Assembly: GCA_905250115.1 (NCBI GenBank)
Contig: CAJNOI010000064.1
Span: 62,001-126,000 of the forward strand
Direction: 5' to 3'
DNA: 64,000 nt
Origin: Adineta steineri
Taxonomy: Eukaryota; Rotifera; Eurotatoria; Adinetida; Adinetidae
The notes below the pieces were generated by a model. That model was not told the origin of the DNA and did not search any database. It was given only the letters and a program-made list of their open reading frames with translations. The position numbers were made by a program, and so were the translations under genes. Shown one piece after another: positions 37,189 through 49,596 of this stretch (positions are counted from its first letter, which is position 1; each line of letters starts with the position of its first letter).

Positions 37189-39261
37189 TTTACTAATGAT
37201 ATGGTTTCCAAAGATGTTTTTCTCTATTTATTTCTCTTTCTATTAAGGTCACACTCACATTTAGTGTAATTGAACCGATAATGTTGTGCTACAAATAAAA
37301 TGATAGACGACATTATTGAGCAGCTCTCATGTACTTTTCTTTTATATGAATACTTGAATGATAATGGACGCAGAGAAGCAAATGGATGTAAATAGCTGCT
37401 GAGTAATCATTTTTTGATGAAGTTAGTTTACATTCAATTATATGTTTTTAAGAAATAGCGTCGTTTGCATCTCACCCTATTATTCTTTATTACTAATAAT
37501 AATGACAACTATGAAGCATTAGAATTTTAAGATAGATTATCCTATCATGAAGCCTAATAGATAAGTAGAAAACCATGAAACCATTGAGAATTAAGTACCT
37601 CCATCGTAATGAATGATAGGCGAGATTTTTATTCATATTTCTGGTTTTGTAGTAGAAATAGGATTAAAATTCATTATCATATCCATATTCTAGTAGAACT
37701 TGTTATACTCTGTCGAACCTTATAAAAATATGTATAAAACGATATTTTACTTTAGAAGTTACGCGACTCTTTATCTTATTGCACAATAGTATATTTTCAT
37801 CAGCAATATACACATGTACTTTAGATTAATAATGTTAAACTGCTAAAAAGGAATCAAAACTGATAGACATTGAATTCTAATCTGTCATGATAAAAGTCTC
37901 AACCAAATGATTTGAGTATACAAAAAAATGCTTTTTAAATACTAAATACAGGTTGATACTATCCTATTTATAAATCGCAAATGATTATTAATATTTTCAG
38001 GTCTATGAACTATGAATACAATAGATCTACGGGTATTGATCATAATTTATAGTCGATAAGGCTATTTTCTTTCGACAATGTAGCTTTATCTGTAAATATC
38101 TAAAGTGATATCTACTATTTAACGATATATATGTAGTAGATAGATGTGTGATTGGAAGAAAACAAATCAAACTTGTGTAATATATAGTTTCATGGAATGC
38201 GGTCATTATTGAATATACAGCATCAGTTAAATTATAAATAAGGATCTTTTCTATTTCTAACGCAGATATGAAAAGTTTCAAATTAAAATATCTAATTTAT
38301 GTGAATTTCGCAACAATGACAACACAAAACTAGTTTTATTTGTTACCAAAACAAAAGAGAAACATTTTATTTGATCGTTCACAGCTATTACTTCCTATTA
38401 TCATCCATTTAAAAACATTATGAATGGTTGACACGATATTGTTCGTTTGATAAAAAGCCTTTAAAGATAAAAAAAGAATATTTCAAGTATTCTCTGAAAA
38501 GTATAATACTTTTAATTTTACATAAAAATTATATGAGAAACGCACACAAACCAAACTATATGTAATGATGATGAAATGACACTTTTATATAGATGTCAAA
38601 TCTTTTGAAATAGATTTTATTGGTTAAGAGTTAAGTTTTTTTTTTAAAGTATTATTATAAATCTTTATAAACAACTATCGAAAGAACGCATATCAATTGA
38701 TTAAAACAATCGAAAACTGAAATTACTCTTATCACACTTGAATGATCCTTAAAATATAATCTACGAAAACTGTATATTTCGTATGATGAAGATGCAAAAC
38801 TAAATTGTAAGATAATTTTATTTATTAGAATAATAATAAATTGAAGTCTTTTAATATATATGTTGATTATTATGCATGTAGACATTGCTTGAATAGTATA
38901 ACGTCTAGTAATGCAATGACTCATAATAATATATTTCAGACAAATATGAAAGATTGACAGTGTATTAGTAAAAATCTACTTTTATTACACGTAGACAAGG
39001 CACGTTGTTAAAAAAAGAATGTTTTTTTTTTCATCGCTTTATATGACCTGACATCATAAAATAGCTATCGCACACATTGTTTTCTTATTCTTTTTTTCAT
39101 CATTACTATACCTCGTGATGAAATGATTACAGTATAAAATGTGTTATTCTTTTCTGTCTGCACGTGTTTTTATATTTAACTATCGTCATATAGGTTAGTA
39201 AAATAAAACAATATTGATATTACTGATTAATCGAAATTTTATTTTATTTTAAAGAAAAATA
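37189..39261. other. Intergenic, no gene seen
   Basis: About 2 kb of AT-rich DNA. Minus-strand ORFs at 38027-38281 and 38655-38924 have no recognisable feature and no splice partners. Confidence 0.45.
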
Positions 39262-39669
39262 ATGAGAGAATTAGAACGAATTAAACGAATTATTGATCTT
39301 GTATCACAATTATGGACATATGATCATACTTTAACATTAGGAAGACTTTTAGAAAAATGGATTTGGACAGATTGGATGGCATCGAGAGGCGATATTTTTC
39401 ATCCTGAAGATACTCAAACTGAACAACGTTTGCATGAGTCTATAAAAAGAGCGCAAGCATCATTATCATCTACTTCTGAACTAACTCAACTCCAAAAAGA
39501 TGTCATTAATAAAATTGCAGAGCTTTGGCCTCAGGTACCTGATCAACGTTTTGGACAATTTCTTTCCAATTATGCTTTTGGTCATTTTATGAGTCATCCA
39601 CCTAAGACAATGCTTCATCAAAGTGATGAAACTATTCTTCAAGCATTACAACAATGTACTTTGAAATAA
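39262..39669 (+). CDS. Small intronless protein with a duplicated bacterial-type helical domain
   Basis: 135 aa in one exon. Two halves repeat the same pattern. Residues about 7-40 read IKRIIDLVSQLW then HTLTLGRLLEKWIW; residues about 75-105 read VINKIAELWPQVPDQRFGQFLSNYAFG. Each half then has an acidic stretch (DIFHPED; SDETILQAL). I recall the pattern I-x3-I-x3-W-x3-P-D-x-R-[FL]-G-Q-[LF]-[LI] from small uncharacterised bacterial proteins with a single copy. The family name is not certain and the function is unknown. No signal peptide or membrane segment. An intronless, bacterial-style gene is a candidate for horizontal transfer. Confidence 0.7.
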   Translation: MRELERIKRIIDLVSQLWTYDHTLTLGRLLEKWIWTDWMASRGDIFHPEDTQTEQRLHESIKRAQASLSSTSELTQLQKDVINKIAELWPQVPDQRFGQFLSNYAFGHFMSHPPKTMLHQSDETILQALQQCTLK

Positions 39670-39996
39670 TATCACTTTGATATAATTTTTTATAACAAAA
39701 AAAAATAAGTTAAAAACTAAAACATTTTTATTTTCATATCTGTAACAATTTATATTCTTCTTATAAAATAAAATGAAACATATCAATTCAACTCATATAT
39801 ATGGTTTTAATTACTGTTTGATTTAATTCAATTTTCTTAAATGTATTAAATCAATGATAAACAAGAAACACATATATTTCTATAAGTAAAAGAAAATAGT
39901 AGGATTCTTTTATATCACAACGATTAGAATTAATTTCATAAAAATAATGACGACCATAAGATTTAAGTAAATAAAAGAATAACAAATGTCTGCGTT
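39670..39996. other. Intergenic, convergent 3' ends
   Basis: Short AT-rich gap between the stop codons of the small duplicated-domain gene and the GNAT gene. It holds AATAAA-like motifs for both strands (for example AAATAAAAT near 39766) and nothing else. Confidence 0.5.
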
Positions 39997-40829
39997 TTAT
40001 ACTAATTTTTTGCCTAACCACATTGTATCTTGACCATTAGCAAGAATAGTAAAGCCAAGTTTTGTATAGAAATGCAATGCTCTAGTGTTATTTGGCGCCA
40101 TTCCTAATTATACAATATGTCATTATAATAGTAAAGTACATTGATAAGATTTTACTTACCTAAATGAACTCCTTTTGAACCACGTCGTTGTAATTCATTT
40201 TCAATATGATGTATCATCTTTGTTCCATAGCCTTTTCCTACATAATTTATAATGTATATGTGTATCATTGACGAAATATATCAACTAACTTTGTGCTATT
40301 GGTAACAAATCAATATGAAGATGCGATGGATAATCATCAAAAAGTTTAAACGATTGTAAATTATCATTGTGAAAACCATATATTATTTCCCAATCCTCTT
40401 TTAATTTTTCATTTTCTATAAAGATAAATATAAGTACTCGAACCTTTTTTTTTGTTAATATTTATTATTTAGTTTATAATAAACATTCTTGTTATCACCT
40501 GATGGAATATTAGGATATAGTTGTTTCATTTTTGGAAGCCATTCATTCACATATTGTGTATAAAATGATACAGAATCCAAAGCTGCAAGTACATATCCAC
40601 ATACATTTCCTTCCGAATCTTTTAAAACAAATGCAAGATCAGGAGATAAATGAATGTACGGTGCAACAAATCGATGTCCTAATACTTTTGGATCATTAAA
40701 CAATAAGCTTGCATCATTCCCTGAATCTCCTGTTTGTAGACATACAGCAATAGCACCATCTTCATCTTCAGCCGTACATTGTTGAATAGTAAAAGATTCT
40801 AAAGATGGTTGATTGTTTGTTACTGACAT
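39997..40829 (-). CDS. GNAT family N-acetyltransferase
   Basis: Exons 40829-40499, 40415-40290, 40237-40160 and 40103-39997 join in frame to 213 aa. The acetyl-CoA loop (motif A) is QRKGYGTKMIHHIENELQ, formed across the third junction. It is followed by VHLGMAPNNTRALHFYTKLGFTIL (motif B). The N-terminal half has the GNAT beta strands (LAFVLKDSEGNVCGYVLAAL). The length and the order of blocks resemble bacterial GNATs related to the C-terminal acetyltransferase-like part of O-GlcNAcase. An acetyl transfer from acetyl-CoA to an amine is expected; the substrate is unknown. It is probably cytosolic. Introns are 51-83 bp, so if it was ever transferred from bacteria it has long been domesticated. 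Confidence 0.88.
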
Positions 40830-41067
40830 ATGAAATTATAATATAGCACTGAGAAAGAAAACAAATAATAAAATTCTATTATCTCTTTCACAATCTATGC
40901 AACGAAGACCTTGTTTTTTTCTCTATGTAAAATCTATTTTTGATAACATCATAAACTCCTTCTTTCACAACGCGATATCTCTTAAAAGCAAAAAAAAAGA
41001 AAATGTCAAACTCTTATGTATACTAAAAATTAGAAAAACAATTATTTAACTGAAAAAAATATTATGT

Positions 41068-44000
41068 TTATTTGTATGTAATAAGATATTGACCAAAAGC
41101 TTGTGCATCATGATAGATGACATATATATGAGTTCCATCTGTTGTAGTATCGAATCCACGTGGACAAATTTTCGTATGTTTAGTACCTATTATTGTGTTT
41201 CCTACAAGTACACGTGCTAAAAACATACATCGTTCTCCTCTTGTATTTGGTTCTGTATATGAATGACTATAGCTTGCTTGTGATGAAAAGTAAACACCAT
41301 GGCCATATTTGGTACCTAAATGATAAATAATTATGATACATATGTATACTTTTATTAAACTAATCAATAAGAATATTAATTCGTACGTACCATGTTGACC
41401 AGCATAGCTTCGATTAAAGCATTCTTTTATAATATTATTTGCTGCAAATTGAGAACATCCATGAAACAAATATTGTTCTGTATTGATCTTTAATCTTTGA
41501 TTGAATTCATCTCGATGGATTTCGTATTGTTTGTACCATCGATTGTTCCACACAAGTTCAATACGTAAAATTTCTTTGCATAATCCTTCTGTCATTGTAG
41601 TACAGAAACTTTGCACTACCATAGCATATTCATTACTAGAATAATCTAACAGACGTTTTTCTATAATAAAGCCATTTTTATTATTATGACGTGTTGTCGA
41701 TTTCGATGGTAAATATGTTTCAATGGTACGAAATTGATCATTCATATTGGATAAACCATTGATATCTAAGAATTTTAATACATTTTCAAAAGCATGAAAT
41801 ACATCGTATTGGTGTTGCTGTATAACAAAATAGACGTCAAGTTTTTCTGAAGGTTGTCGTTCCAATTCATACGCAGCAGCCATAATTAATGTTTTAGCAA
41901 CAAAATCAGAATTACAATTATATTTTCCACAGCCTATAGCAGGAAATGCAATCGATCGAATCGTACCTGATTTTTCATTTGTTGCCATTGTAATAGCTTC
42001 AGAAATAAAGTTTCGAAATGTCCATTTGTCAGGATTGTATAGCAAATCAGGACATGGTATGAAATAAATCTTCTCACATAGTAATACTCCACCACAGTCA
42101 ACCGAGATTGATTGCATTGAATTATTTTGCATTTCTATCTCGTATGCTGTTTGAACATATTCTCCGGCCTCTCGTAAGACATATGCTGTAAGACAAGCAG
42201 ATGTGGATGGGACGACAATTGCGTCTACCTATAAAAGATAACAACAAACTCAGAATCAAATCAACAGTGTTTTTATGCATAAAATTATTCAGTAGAAGTT
42301 TATATTCTATTCTGGGTAGTTATTTAAACTGTTTTTTCTACTTAGGCAAGTATAATGAATCATCGTATAATTTAATGAAAATGCTTTTGGAATATTAGAT
42401 GTATAAGATAGGTATTTCAAACTAAATATTACCATTTGTCTTGTTAAATCTCCCCGAAGAACTTGAATACTTCCATTATATATATTTACAACTAAAAATA
42501 AAATTCAAAATAAAATGTCAAATTATCTAATTAATTTGTATATTTAATACGTACCAGTTCTTGTCGAAGATGTTTTCGGCCGAACATAATCATTCTTAAA
42601 ATTCTACAGCAAAAAGAAATGTGAAGTTTTATTAGTCATCTGAATGATGAAAGTTGATTTACTATTACCTTATATTTCGTCTCATCAACACTTTCATTGA
42701 TATCAAATCTTGTACTAAAGGTATTAGTATGATCGCTCTTGACATATCCACCGGTATCTAAAATAAGATTATATAAAAACAATTATTTAAAACTTTTGTA
42801 ATTCATGTCTATTTTTACATTGAATAGTCTTTTCTTTTCAGCTACTTAACATCATAAGGCATACTTATATAGACAGATATTTTAATTTATATTTATTCTT
42901 TTTGTAGGTTCTCTGAATACACATACTTCATTGTTGAAATAAAAATGTTAGTGAACGATAATATTACAGTTAAACAAGATATTTTTTTTTTCTCAATATT
43001 TCCTAGAAAAATAGACAACACTTACTATTTTCATTTGATACGAAATTTTCATTATCCAATTCGATTTCTATATCATCTAGTTGCTTGCTACTAGAATCAA
43101 GTTTTTTCGGTAATGTCATAGAATTATAATTATTGATGGATTTCATTGTAGTACTGTTTGGACACTCTATTTGCGGAAGTGTTCGACATAAACTATCATC
43201 ATTTTCGATGATATCTAAATAAAAATATTATAATATATAAATTGATGATAATATTGCAAACATGTTAAAAACCATTATGAATGGGTTTTATAATATATCC
43301 GATCTAATCTAATAAATGATTTCTTTTTGGTATTAGTCTTAATCAATGAACATCAATGTTAAAACCAAATTACAGTATACATATGTATTCAATTCTATAC
43401 TTACTGTTGTTGTAGATTGTATAATTTGGAGTCTTTCTTCGATCTACCTTATAAGTTTTTGTTTTTGATATTTTCGAATTGCGTTTCATGTTATTATTCA
43501 TATAGCATCCATATGTTTCCGTGTCGTAAACAAGTAAGTACAGTTTACCATTTTTTGTCGCTGTATCTAATATATTTCGTATATCTTCACTTGACTTTTC
43601 ATTGACATTGTCTCCATTGATCTCAATAATTCGATCACTACTACGTAAGCCAACATCACTAGCCAATGAATTTGGCAGCACTACTTGAATATATGCACCA
43701 ATATCGTTCTCTCCATTGACAATATCAAAACCAAGTGACGTATCATCAGTTCTAAAACGCATCTTGCATAGGCGTGGTGTGTACCTAGGAAAATTACTAA
43801 ATTCAGTAGGCATTTTAACTGGTGTATAGATAACCGTGGCAGAAATAGAGTCAATAGGTATATTTCTCTCTTTTAATATTTTATATACATCGGATTGTAC
43901 GACAAGTAAGTCGACACTACTTTTAGTTTTTGTTGAAGTTTCTATAGCTGCTTCCACTTCATGAAGATCTGCTGTTGTCATATCTTGATCGTTGATCGCA

Positions 44001-44197
44001 AGAATGACATCATGCATTTTAAGTCCACCTGCAGTTGCTGGACTGTTTGATTCAACTAAATATATAAAATGTGGTGGATCTGGAGCAGCTTTAAGTTGGC
44101 AACCAAATCCGTCGTAATTATGCCATATGCATAAACAACAAAGACGAATATCAGCATGACGTATAAGATCTGCATCCCATATACTATCATCAGTCAT
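41068..44197 (-). CDS. PDZ-PDZ-macro-PARP protein (mono-ADP-ribosyltransferase type)
   Basis: Seven exons (44197-43405, 43214-43026, 42757-42669, 42603-42555, 42491-42433, 42228-41391, 41315-41068) join in frame to 754 aa. PDZ1 spans about 20-101 (carboxylate loop GFGCQL, then VESNSPATAGGLKMHDVILAIN). PDZ2 spans about 142-225 (SLGFDI, then LPNSLASDVGLRSSDRIIEING). A linker of about 140 residues follows. A macro domain spans about 374-535, with GSIQVLRGDLTRQMVDAIVV and AFPAIGCGKYNC for ADP-ribose binding. A PARP catalytic domain occupies about 560-754, with LFHGCS (His 649) and YGHGVYFS (Tyr 681). Macro plus PARP is the arrangement of PARP14/15-type enzymes, which add single ADP-ribose units to proteins. 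Two N-terminal PDZ domains are not part of any PARP that I know and would target the enzyme to C-terminal peptide ligands. Confidence 0.88.
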
Positions 44198-45900
44198 TCT
44201 CTTAGTTAAAATACGAAATGCTGAAAAAATACAATTTTATAACTGTTTATATGTATATTATCATGAATGAATCATAAATATGATTGTTATTTCTTATTAT
44301 GACAGTACATCAAGTATATAAGAGTAGAAAAATAAAGGCATGACAACAAATTATTCTTTTAAATAACGCGATGTTTTTTTTACCCTATGAGTTATATCAA
44401 ATTTTATTGAAATGAATGTATATGGAAGAAAGTTTACTTAAACACTGATAATATGTGTGTTAAAAATTTAACTGAATGATTCATTTTAATAAACTGTCGA
44501 GAGGAAGAGATTTGAATTGCGTTGTAGCTTTTTTTTCTGTTTTATTAACTTCAACTTATGACTCAAGTTCGAAACTATGGAAACAAAAAGCAATTTTATA
44601 AGTTATTGTAAATAAGAAGAAAATAAAGTGGCACTGTTTTGAAGTCTCAAGGTGCATCGAAAAAGTAAACTGTAAAGCATTATGAAAACAATAAAATGAA
44701 TTTGTGTGCTTCCCCGAGTTTTATGCGATAAAAAAAACTTTTTCTCAGGACTTACGTCATCTAGAAAATGCGTTTTTGTTAATAGAGGCATTGACTTAAT
44801 TCTCTATATCACTGAAAATATGAAATTGTTGTAATAAATCATCTTAAAAAAGTAGAGTAAAATTAGGTGATCGAACGCAATGACGGGTAAGAGATAAAAA
44901 TTTAAGGATGACTTGTTTATTCTTCATTTTTCTGCGAATATTCTTTAGTTAAACGAAGCACTTGGTAGATATTTATCAGTCCAGACTTTCAAGTGTCAGA
45001 TGAAGAGAAAATAACTTGAAATTTAACGTCTTATTTTGTTTTAGAAATGAAAGTTATTAACATAACGTGATGAAGAAAATTATAAAAATACATTCCATTA
45101 TTTCCTATGCAGACGTCGTGTGGCATCAATAAATACAGGTTAGATTACTGGTATTTACACGAAGGAAAGTTCTTATTACATTATCGAAGGTGATACGTCA
45201 CGTCTTTTAGCCGTTTTATGTGACATGATGAGATTGATAAACGAACTAAACTATGAATTTACTATATGAACAATAAATATTTTCATAGAGGTATTCTTAT
45301 AGAAATACAAAAAATAAAATCCTTTCGAAAAAATATAAGGCAAGGAATTACAGTTAGAGAACGAAAGAAAACGTTTCATTGACAAATTTTAAAAAATAAA
45401 TATATGTAAATCAAAGGTATAGATGAAGATTATAATAGGTAGAAGAAAATCAGTTCAATATATGATTCATGAAAATTAATGTGATTAAAAACTATTGTGG
45501 ACGAAAATACGATAACACGGAGGACGGTGTCTAATTTTAATCCAGCATATTCTAAGCGTGTACAATTTCAAAAAATACTTTTTATACTTTATAATGTATT
45601 TCTTTCGAAAATGAATCTAATAGAAAATATACTAATGTATTAATAATGTACCACTTTGCACATTCGTACTATTTCGATTGTAAGTTTGTGGTCACCAACT
45701 ATAGTAGTATTGTATGTAATCTTTGCTGAAAGTATTATTATTATTCATAAAAAATAAAATGTAATTTTACTACTTTCACTTTTATGAATTATTCTGTTGT
45801 CCTCAGGCAAGTTATTATCATTAAATATTTGGGAAAAAATACGCTAACAATGATGGGTATATTAATATAAATATTTTAACTATCAGACGATATGATAGTA
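44198..45900. other. Intergenic upstream of the PDZ-PARP gene
   Basis: No gene seen. The minus-strand ORF at 44603-44791 has no family features. The promoter of the PDZ-macro-PARP gene should lie at the left end, but no clear TATA box stands out. Confidence 0.45.
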
Positions 45901-46838
45901 ACGCGCGATGCAAATGTATCCGTACAAATGTCAAGACCTATTGTATATAAACGGAAAGTGCTAGAAGCCTAATTCTTTCACCCATAGATAGAGCAAAGTT
46001 TGTACTTTAAAATGTGTATTTCCAAAAAAAATTAGTACGTACTTTAAGCCTTCAAATTTTAAAACTTTTAATACCATTAAAAATGGCTTGTAACCAAGGT
46101 AAAATTTGGGATTTTTTTCATGCGTTCGATTTGTGCTAGTTTTAATGTTTTAAACTTGGATATAAATAGTCAGCGGCTTCGTAGCTTTAATACTGGAAAA
46201 GTTGATGCCAAATGGATCTGTTCCTGTCGAGTTTTAAAAGCGTCTGATTATGACCAAAATATGGCAAAGTTGGGGCGAGATACTGTTTTTGCGCTCATTC
46301 TGTCTTCTGTCCTTCGTGAGCTGAATGCAATGTCTTATCCTAACGTTTCATACAGATTTTTGTAGAGTTTGAAAAACCACATCTTTCGGACATTTTTAAG
46401 ATTTGTGACGTTACAAATTTTAGAAGTTTATTGTCAAAAACTATACAATCTATCAGTTTCGTGTAAAATGCTAACTAGTGACTACCATGATAACGCAAAA
46501 ATTAGAAAATATAGTGTCAGTTGAACTAGAATCTATAGTATAGAGTGTATAGACTTCTGTCTCCAAGTTTTAACTCACTCAACTCTTTATTTAGCCCATA
46601 TAATGTAAGTTAAAACAAGAAAAAGTTTCAAAAAAAACTAAAAAGTTACAAGCTATTTTTAATGGTATTAAAAGTTTTAAAATTCGAAGGCTTAAAGTAC
46701 GTACTAATTTTTTTTGGAAATACACATTTTAAAGTACAAACTTTGCTCTATCTATGAGTGAAAGAATTAGGCTTCTAGTACTTTCCGTTTATATACAATA
46801 GGTCTTGACATTTGTACGGATACATTTGCATCGCGCGT
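45901..46838. mobile_element. Non-autonomous DNA transposon, 938 bp, with 194-bp TIRs
   Basis: The arms 45901-46094 and 46645-46838 are inverted copies of equal length. By eye they differ at four positions in 194 (about 98 percent). Both start ACGCGCGATGCAAATG. The element is flanked by TA on each side (45899-45900 and 46839-46840), which fits a TA target duplication as in Tc1/mariner-type insertion, although the superfamily is inference. The 550-bp interior contains an 81-codon ORF (46120-46365) without transposase motifs. The near-identity of the arms points to recent activity or conversion between the arms. Confidence 0.85.
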
Positions 46839-47019
46839 TATTGTTAAAGTTCATTATTTTAAAGTTATAATTCACAAAAAGGTACATCTCTGTATTCTAC
46901 AATTAATGAAGTGTTTAAAATCTTTTTTTTAAAATTCGATAGATCACAGGTTTATCTCATCCAATTATTTTCTTAGTTTTACCAAATAGAAATCTAATTT
47001 TTATTTAATAAACTTGTTA

Positions 47020-47132
47020 CAACAGTTACAAAATCTCGACATAAAATTGTTTTCTTTTATACATTCGATGAATTAAATCATGGATGTATTTGATTAGGTT
47101 TTCGAAACAATTGTACTAATGCATTTCGAAAC
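47020..47132 (-). pseudogene. Truncated copy of a GPCR 3' end
   Basis: The stretch is a near copy of 51000-51112: about 60 bp of 3' flank, the stop codon, and the last 17 codons (F-R-N-A-L-x-Q-L-F-R-K) of the intronless GPCR at 51059-52027. Similarity stops abruptly in ATTTCGAAA at 47131, a few bases before the telomere-like foldback at 47137. The rest of the receptor is missing, so it is a fragment left by a break or a partial duplication. Confidence 0.75.
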
Positions 47133-47136
47133 CATC

Positions 47137-47193
47137 TTGAGGGTGTGGGTGTGGTGAGTGAGTGTTGTTAAAGAAGAGACACACCCAGTCAAC
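47137..47193. repeat. Telomere-like G-rich/C-rich foldback, second locus
   Basis: TTGAGGGTGTGGGTGTGG opens the segment and ACACACCCAGTCAA closes it, so the two ends are partly complementary. The first 17 bases match the left arm of the foldback at 5924-6004. G-rich units of TGTGGG type face rightwards, away from the truncated GPCR fragment. Confidence 0.5.
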
Positions 47194-47704
47194 CGTCGAT
47201 TTTCACGCTGTAAAATCACGAAAGTAAAGGAAATAACCGCTGTTAATCGTCGATCACAAAAATAACCGACGCTTTTCGATCGGTTTGTATCACATGGAAA
47301 AAATAACGATGAAAAGAATAGAAATCTAGTAAAACAAAGTAGAGAATGGTACTCGTTTTTGATTGATTCTTTCGGAGAATTGGTACAAATTTTTCCAATA
47401 AAACAATCAATTTATAAATACCATCATTTTAATTTTTCTGCGATAAATCCTTTTTAGTTGAAAAACTCATATTCCGAATTAATAATTCACTTAATTGAGA
47501 TTTCAATGTGACAAGTTACAATTCAAAAATGTTCTTCTCTTTTATTCATATTTCAAATGAAACTCGTCTGACTATCTCTAATATAAAAATGAAACTGAAA
47601 AAATTACGCAGCCCTTGATCAAAATTTGAAAAACAAAGATAAAAAATCCGTTCTACCACTATTAGATTTTCGAATTTTTATCTTTTTTATTCAAGATAAA
47701 ATAT

Positions 47705-49596
47705 TTATGAATGTTTATAAAGAATATCTTTAGTAATTTCATCGATTGTTGTCAATCCACAACAAGCCATATCATAAACTAATTCCCGTTTTAATATCTC
47801 TAAGACATTCTTCACACCATCATGTCCCCCACAAGCTAAACCGTATAAAATTGGTCGACCAATAAAAACAGCTCGTGCACTCAATGCTAATGCTTTTAAA
47901 ACATCAGTTCCACTTCGAATACCAGTATCAACAAATACTAAACAAGATAAATCAACAATTAGAAGATTGAATAAAAAAATTAAATGGACTCGTCAACGTT
48001 GAAAAGTTGTGAGCTCATGAGCTGTTCAGGCATTGAAAATCCTTTTGATTATTTTCTGTAGAATTTTATTGCATACCAAGAGATAAATTAATTCATAGTT
48101 AAATAGCTTCTACGGAGTAATATTTATAATACAAAGTTCTCTTCTTCTTTCTGAATATACGAGAAAACTCTTTTTCCAAGTCTAAACATTACTTATGAAT
48201 GATATATGATGAGCAAAAGGTTGTCACTTTCTGAAAATATCTTCTCGTAATTTTTTTTCGATTTGAGAAAATGTTATTTATTCAAATCTACCTTCTGCAC
48301 GTCCATTAACGAGATTGATAATATCTTCTAGACATTGAATAGCCGGTACTGTTGTATCAACTTGTCGACCACCATGATTACTAGAAGAAAATATAAAAAA
48401 CAAAGATATTTTATTAGTTCAATTTACAAAAAAAAAAGACGAACCTAACAATAATCCCATCTGCTCCATATTTAATTGCTAATTCAGCATCAATCGGTGA
48501 AAGTATTCCTTTACAAATGATTGGTAACATTGTTAGTTTTCTTACCCATTGAAGACTTGCCCATGTTATAGAAACTTTATTGAAATTTTCCTTAATTTTA
48601 ATATCAACCGTATTCATATTTGGCGTTATGATAGTCTTCATTAAATCCGGATCAATATTCTTCGATGCTTCTTCAAATAACGGTAACATATGATCTCGAA
48701 GACGATAAGTTGGATCATCACATGTAACAACGATAGCACGATAACCATTTTTTTCAGCATTTGAAACAACTTTTTCTAATATTTCTATCGGAATAGTGAA
48801 ATAAATATGTAAAAACTTTGGACCTTAAATTAAGAATAAAATTAATAATCAAAGTGAACTTTTATAGAGAATTTACCAGTTGTTTCTAAAACTTTTTCTT
48901 CTGGCATAGTTGAATACATCCAGTTATACGTATAAATACATTGAGCTTCTGTTGCACCTCGAGCGGTTCCAATTTCCCCATCGACATGTGCAAGACAATG
49001 AAATGCTGATGGAGCAATGATAATTGGAGATTCGTATGTATGTCTAGAATGAATTTCGAAGATTCAATCTTCACTATTTCACTTCTATATTCTTTGAATG
49101 GAAGAAAATCTTTATTTTTTAATGAAATCTTCAAAGTTTAAAATATGTTTCGATCACTTCTTACCCAAATATTGTTGTTTTTAACGAAATCTGAGTAACA
49201 TCAATCAAAACTCGTGGTAGAATTGTTAAATGTTTATCAAAATAATCTCTACATGCTTGATATGTATGTCCTTGACCGGTTTTATAATTATAATAATAGA
49301 AACGATGGGATTTCATTGATTTTTTAGCTAATTTTTCAAAATCAAATAAAGATTTACATTTTAAATATTCATTTTTCTATATAAACAATAAAATAAATAA
49401 ATAATTAAATAATAAATAAAGGTACTCGTTCTTCATCTTTATTATTTTTCTTCTTTTTGTTGTGAAAATAATTCCAAATAATAATAACACTTGTTAATGT
49501 TGTACCAAATAATAAAATATAGAATTGACTTTCTGGAAAAAAATTCAAATGAAAGTTAAACGTTGTTTTTTATTAATTAAAATATTTACTTTTCAT
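47705..49596 (-). CDS. FMN-dependent 2-hydroxyacid oxidase with N-terminal membrane anchor
   Basis: Seven exons (49596-49590, 49532-49426, 49376-49165, 49043-48877, 48823-48445, 48380-48292, 47937-47705) join in frame to 397 aa. Residues 7-23 (YILLFGTTLTSVIIIW) are a membrane segment followed by a lysine-rich stop-transfer stretch. The rest is a complete glycolate/lactate oxidase barrel: [63 protein letters not shown] with the catalytic His 293 and Arg 296, and FVDTGIRSGTDVLKALALSARAVFIGRP. It should oxidise short 2-hydroxyacids to 2-oxoacids with FMN. The C-terminus is YKHS, not a peroxisomal SKL-type signal, and the usual family length is about 365 aa, so the anchor is an addition. The start codon lies in a 7-nt coding exon. 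Confidence 0.9.

Noticed and set aside
46120..46365. 81-codon ORF inside the long-TIR transposon
   Set aside because: No DDE residues, no DNA-binding motif, and too short for a transposase; treated as chance within the element.
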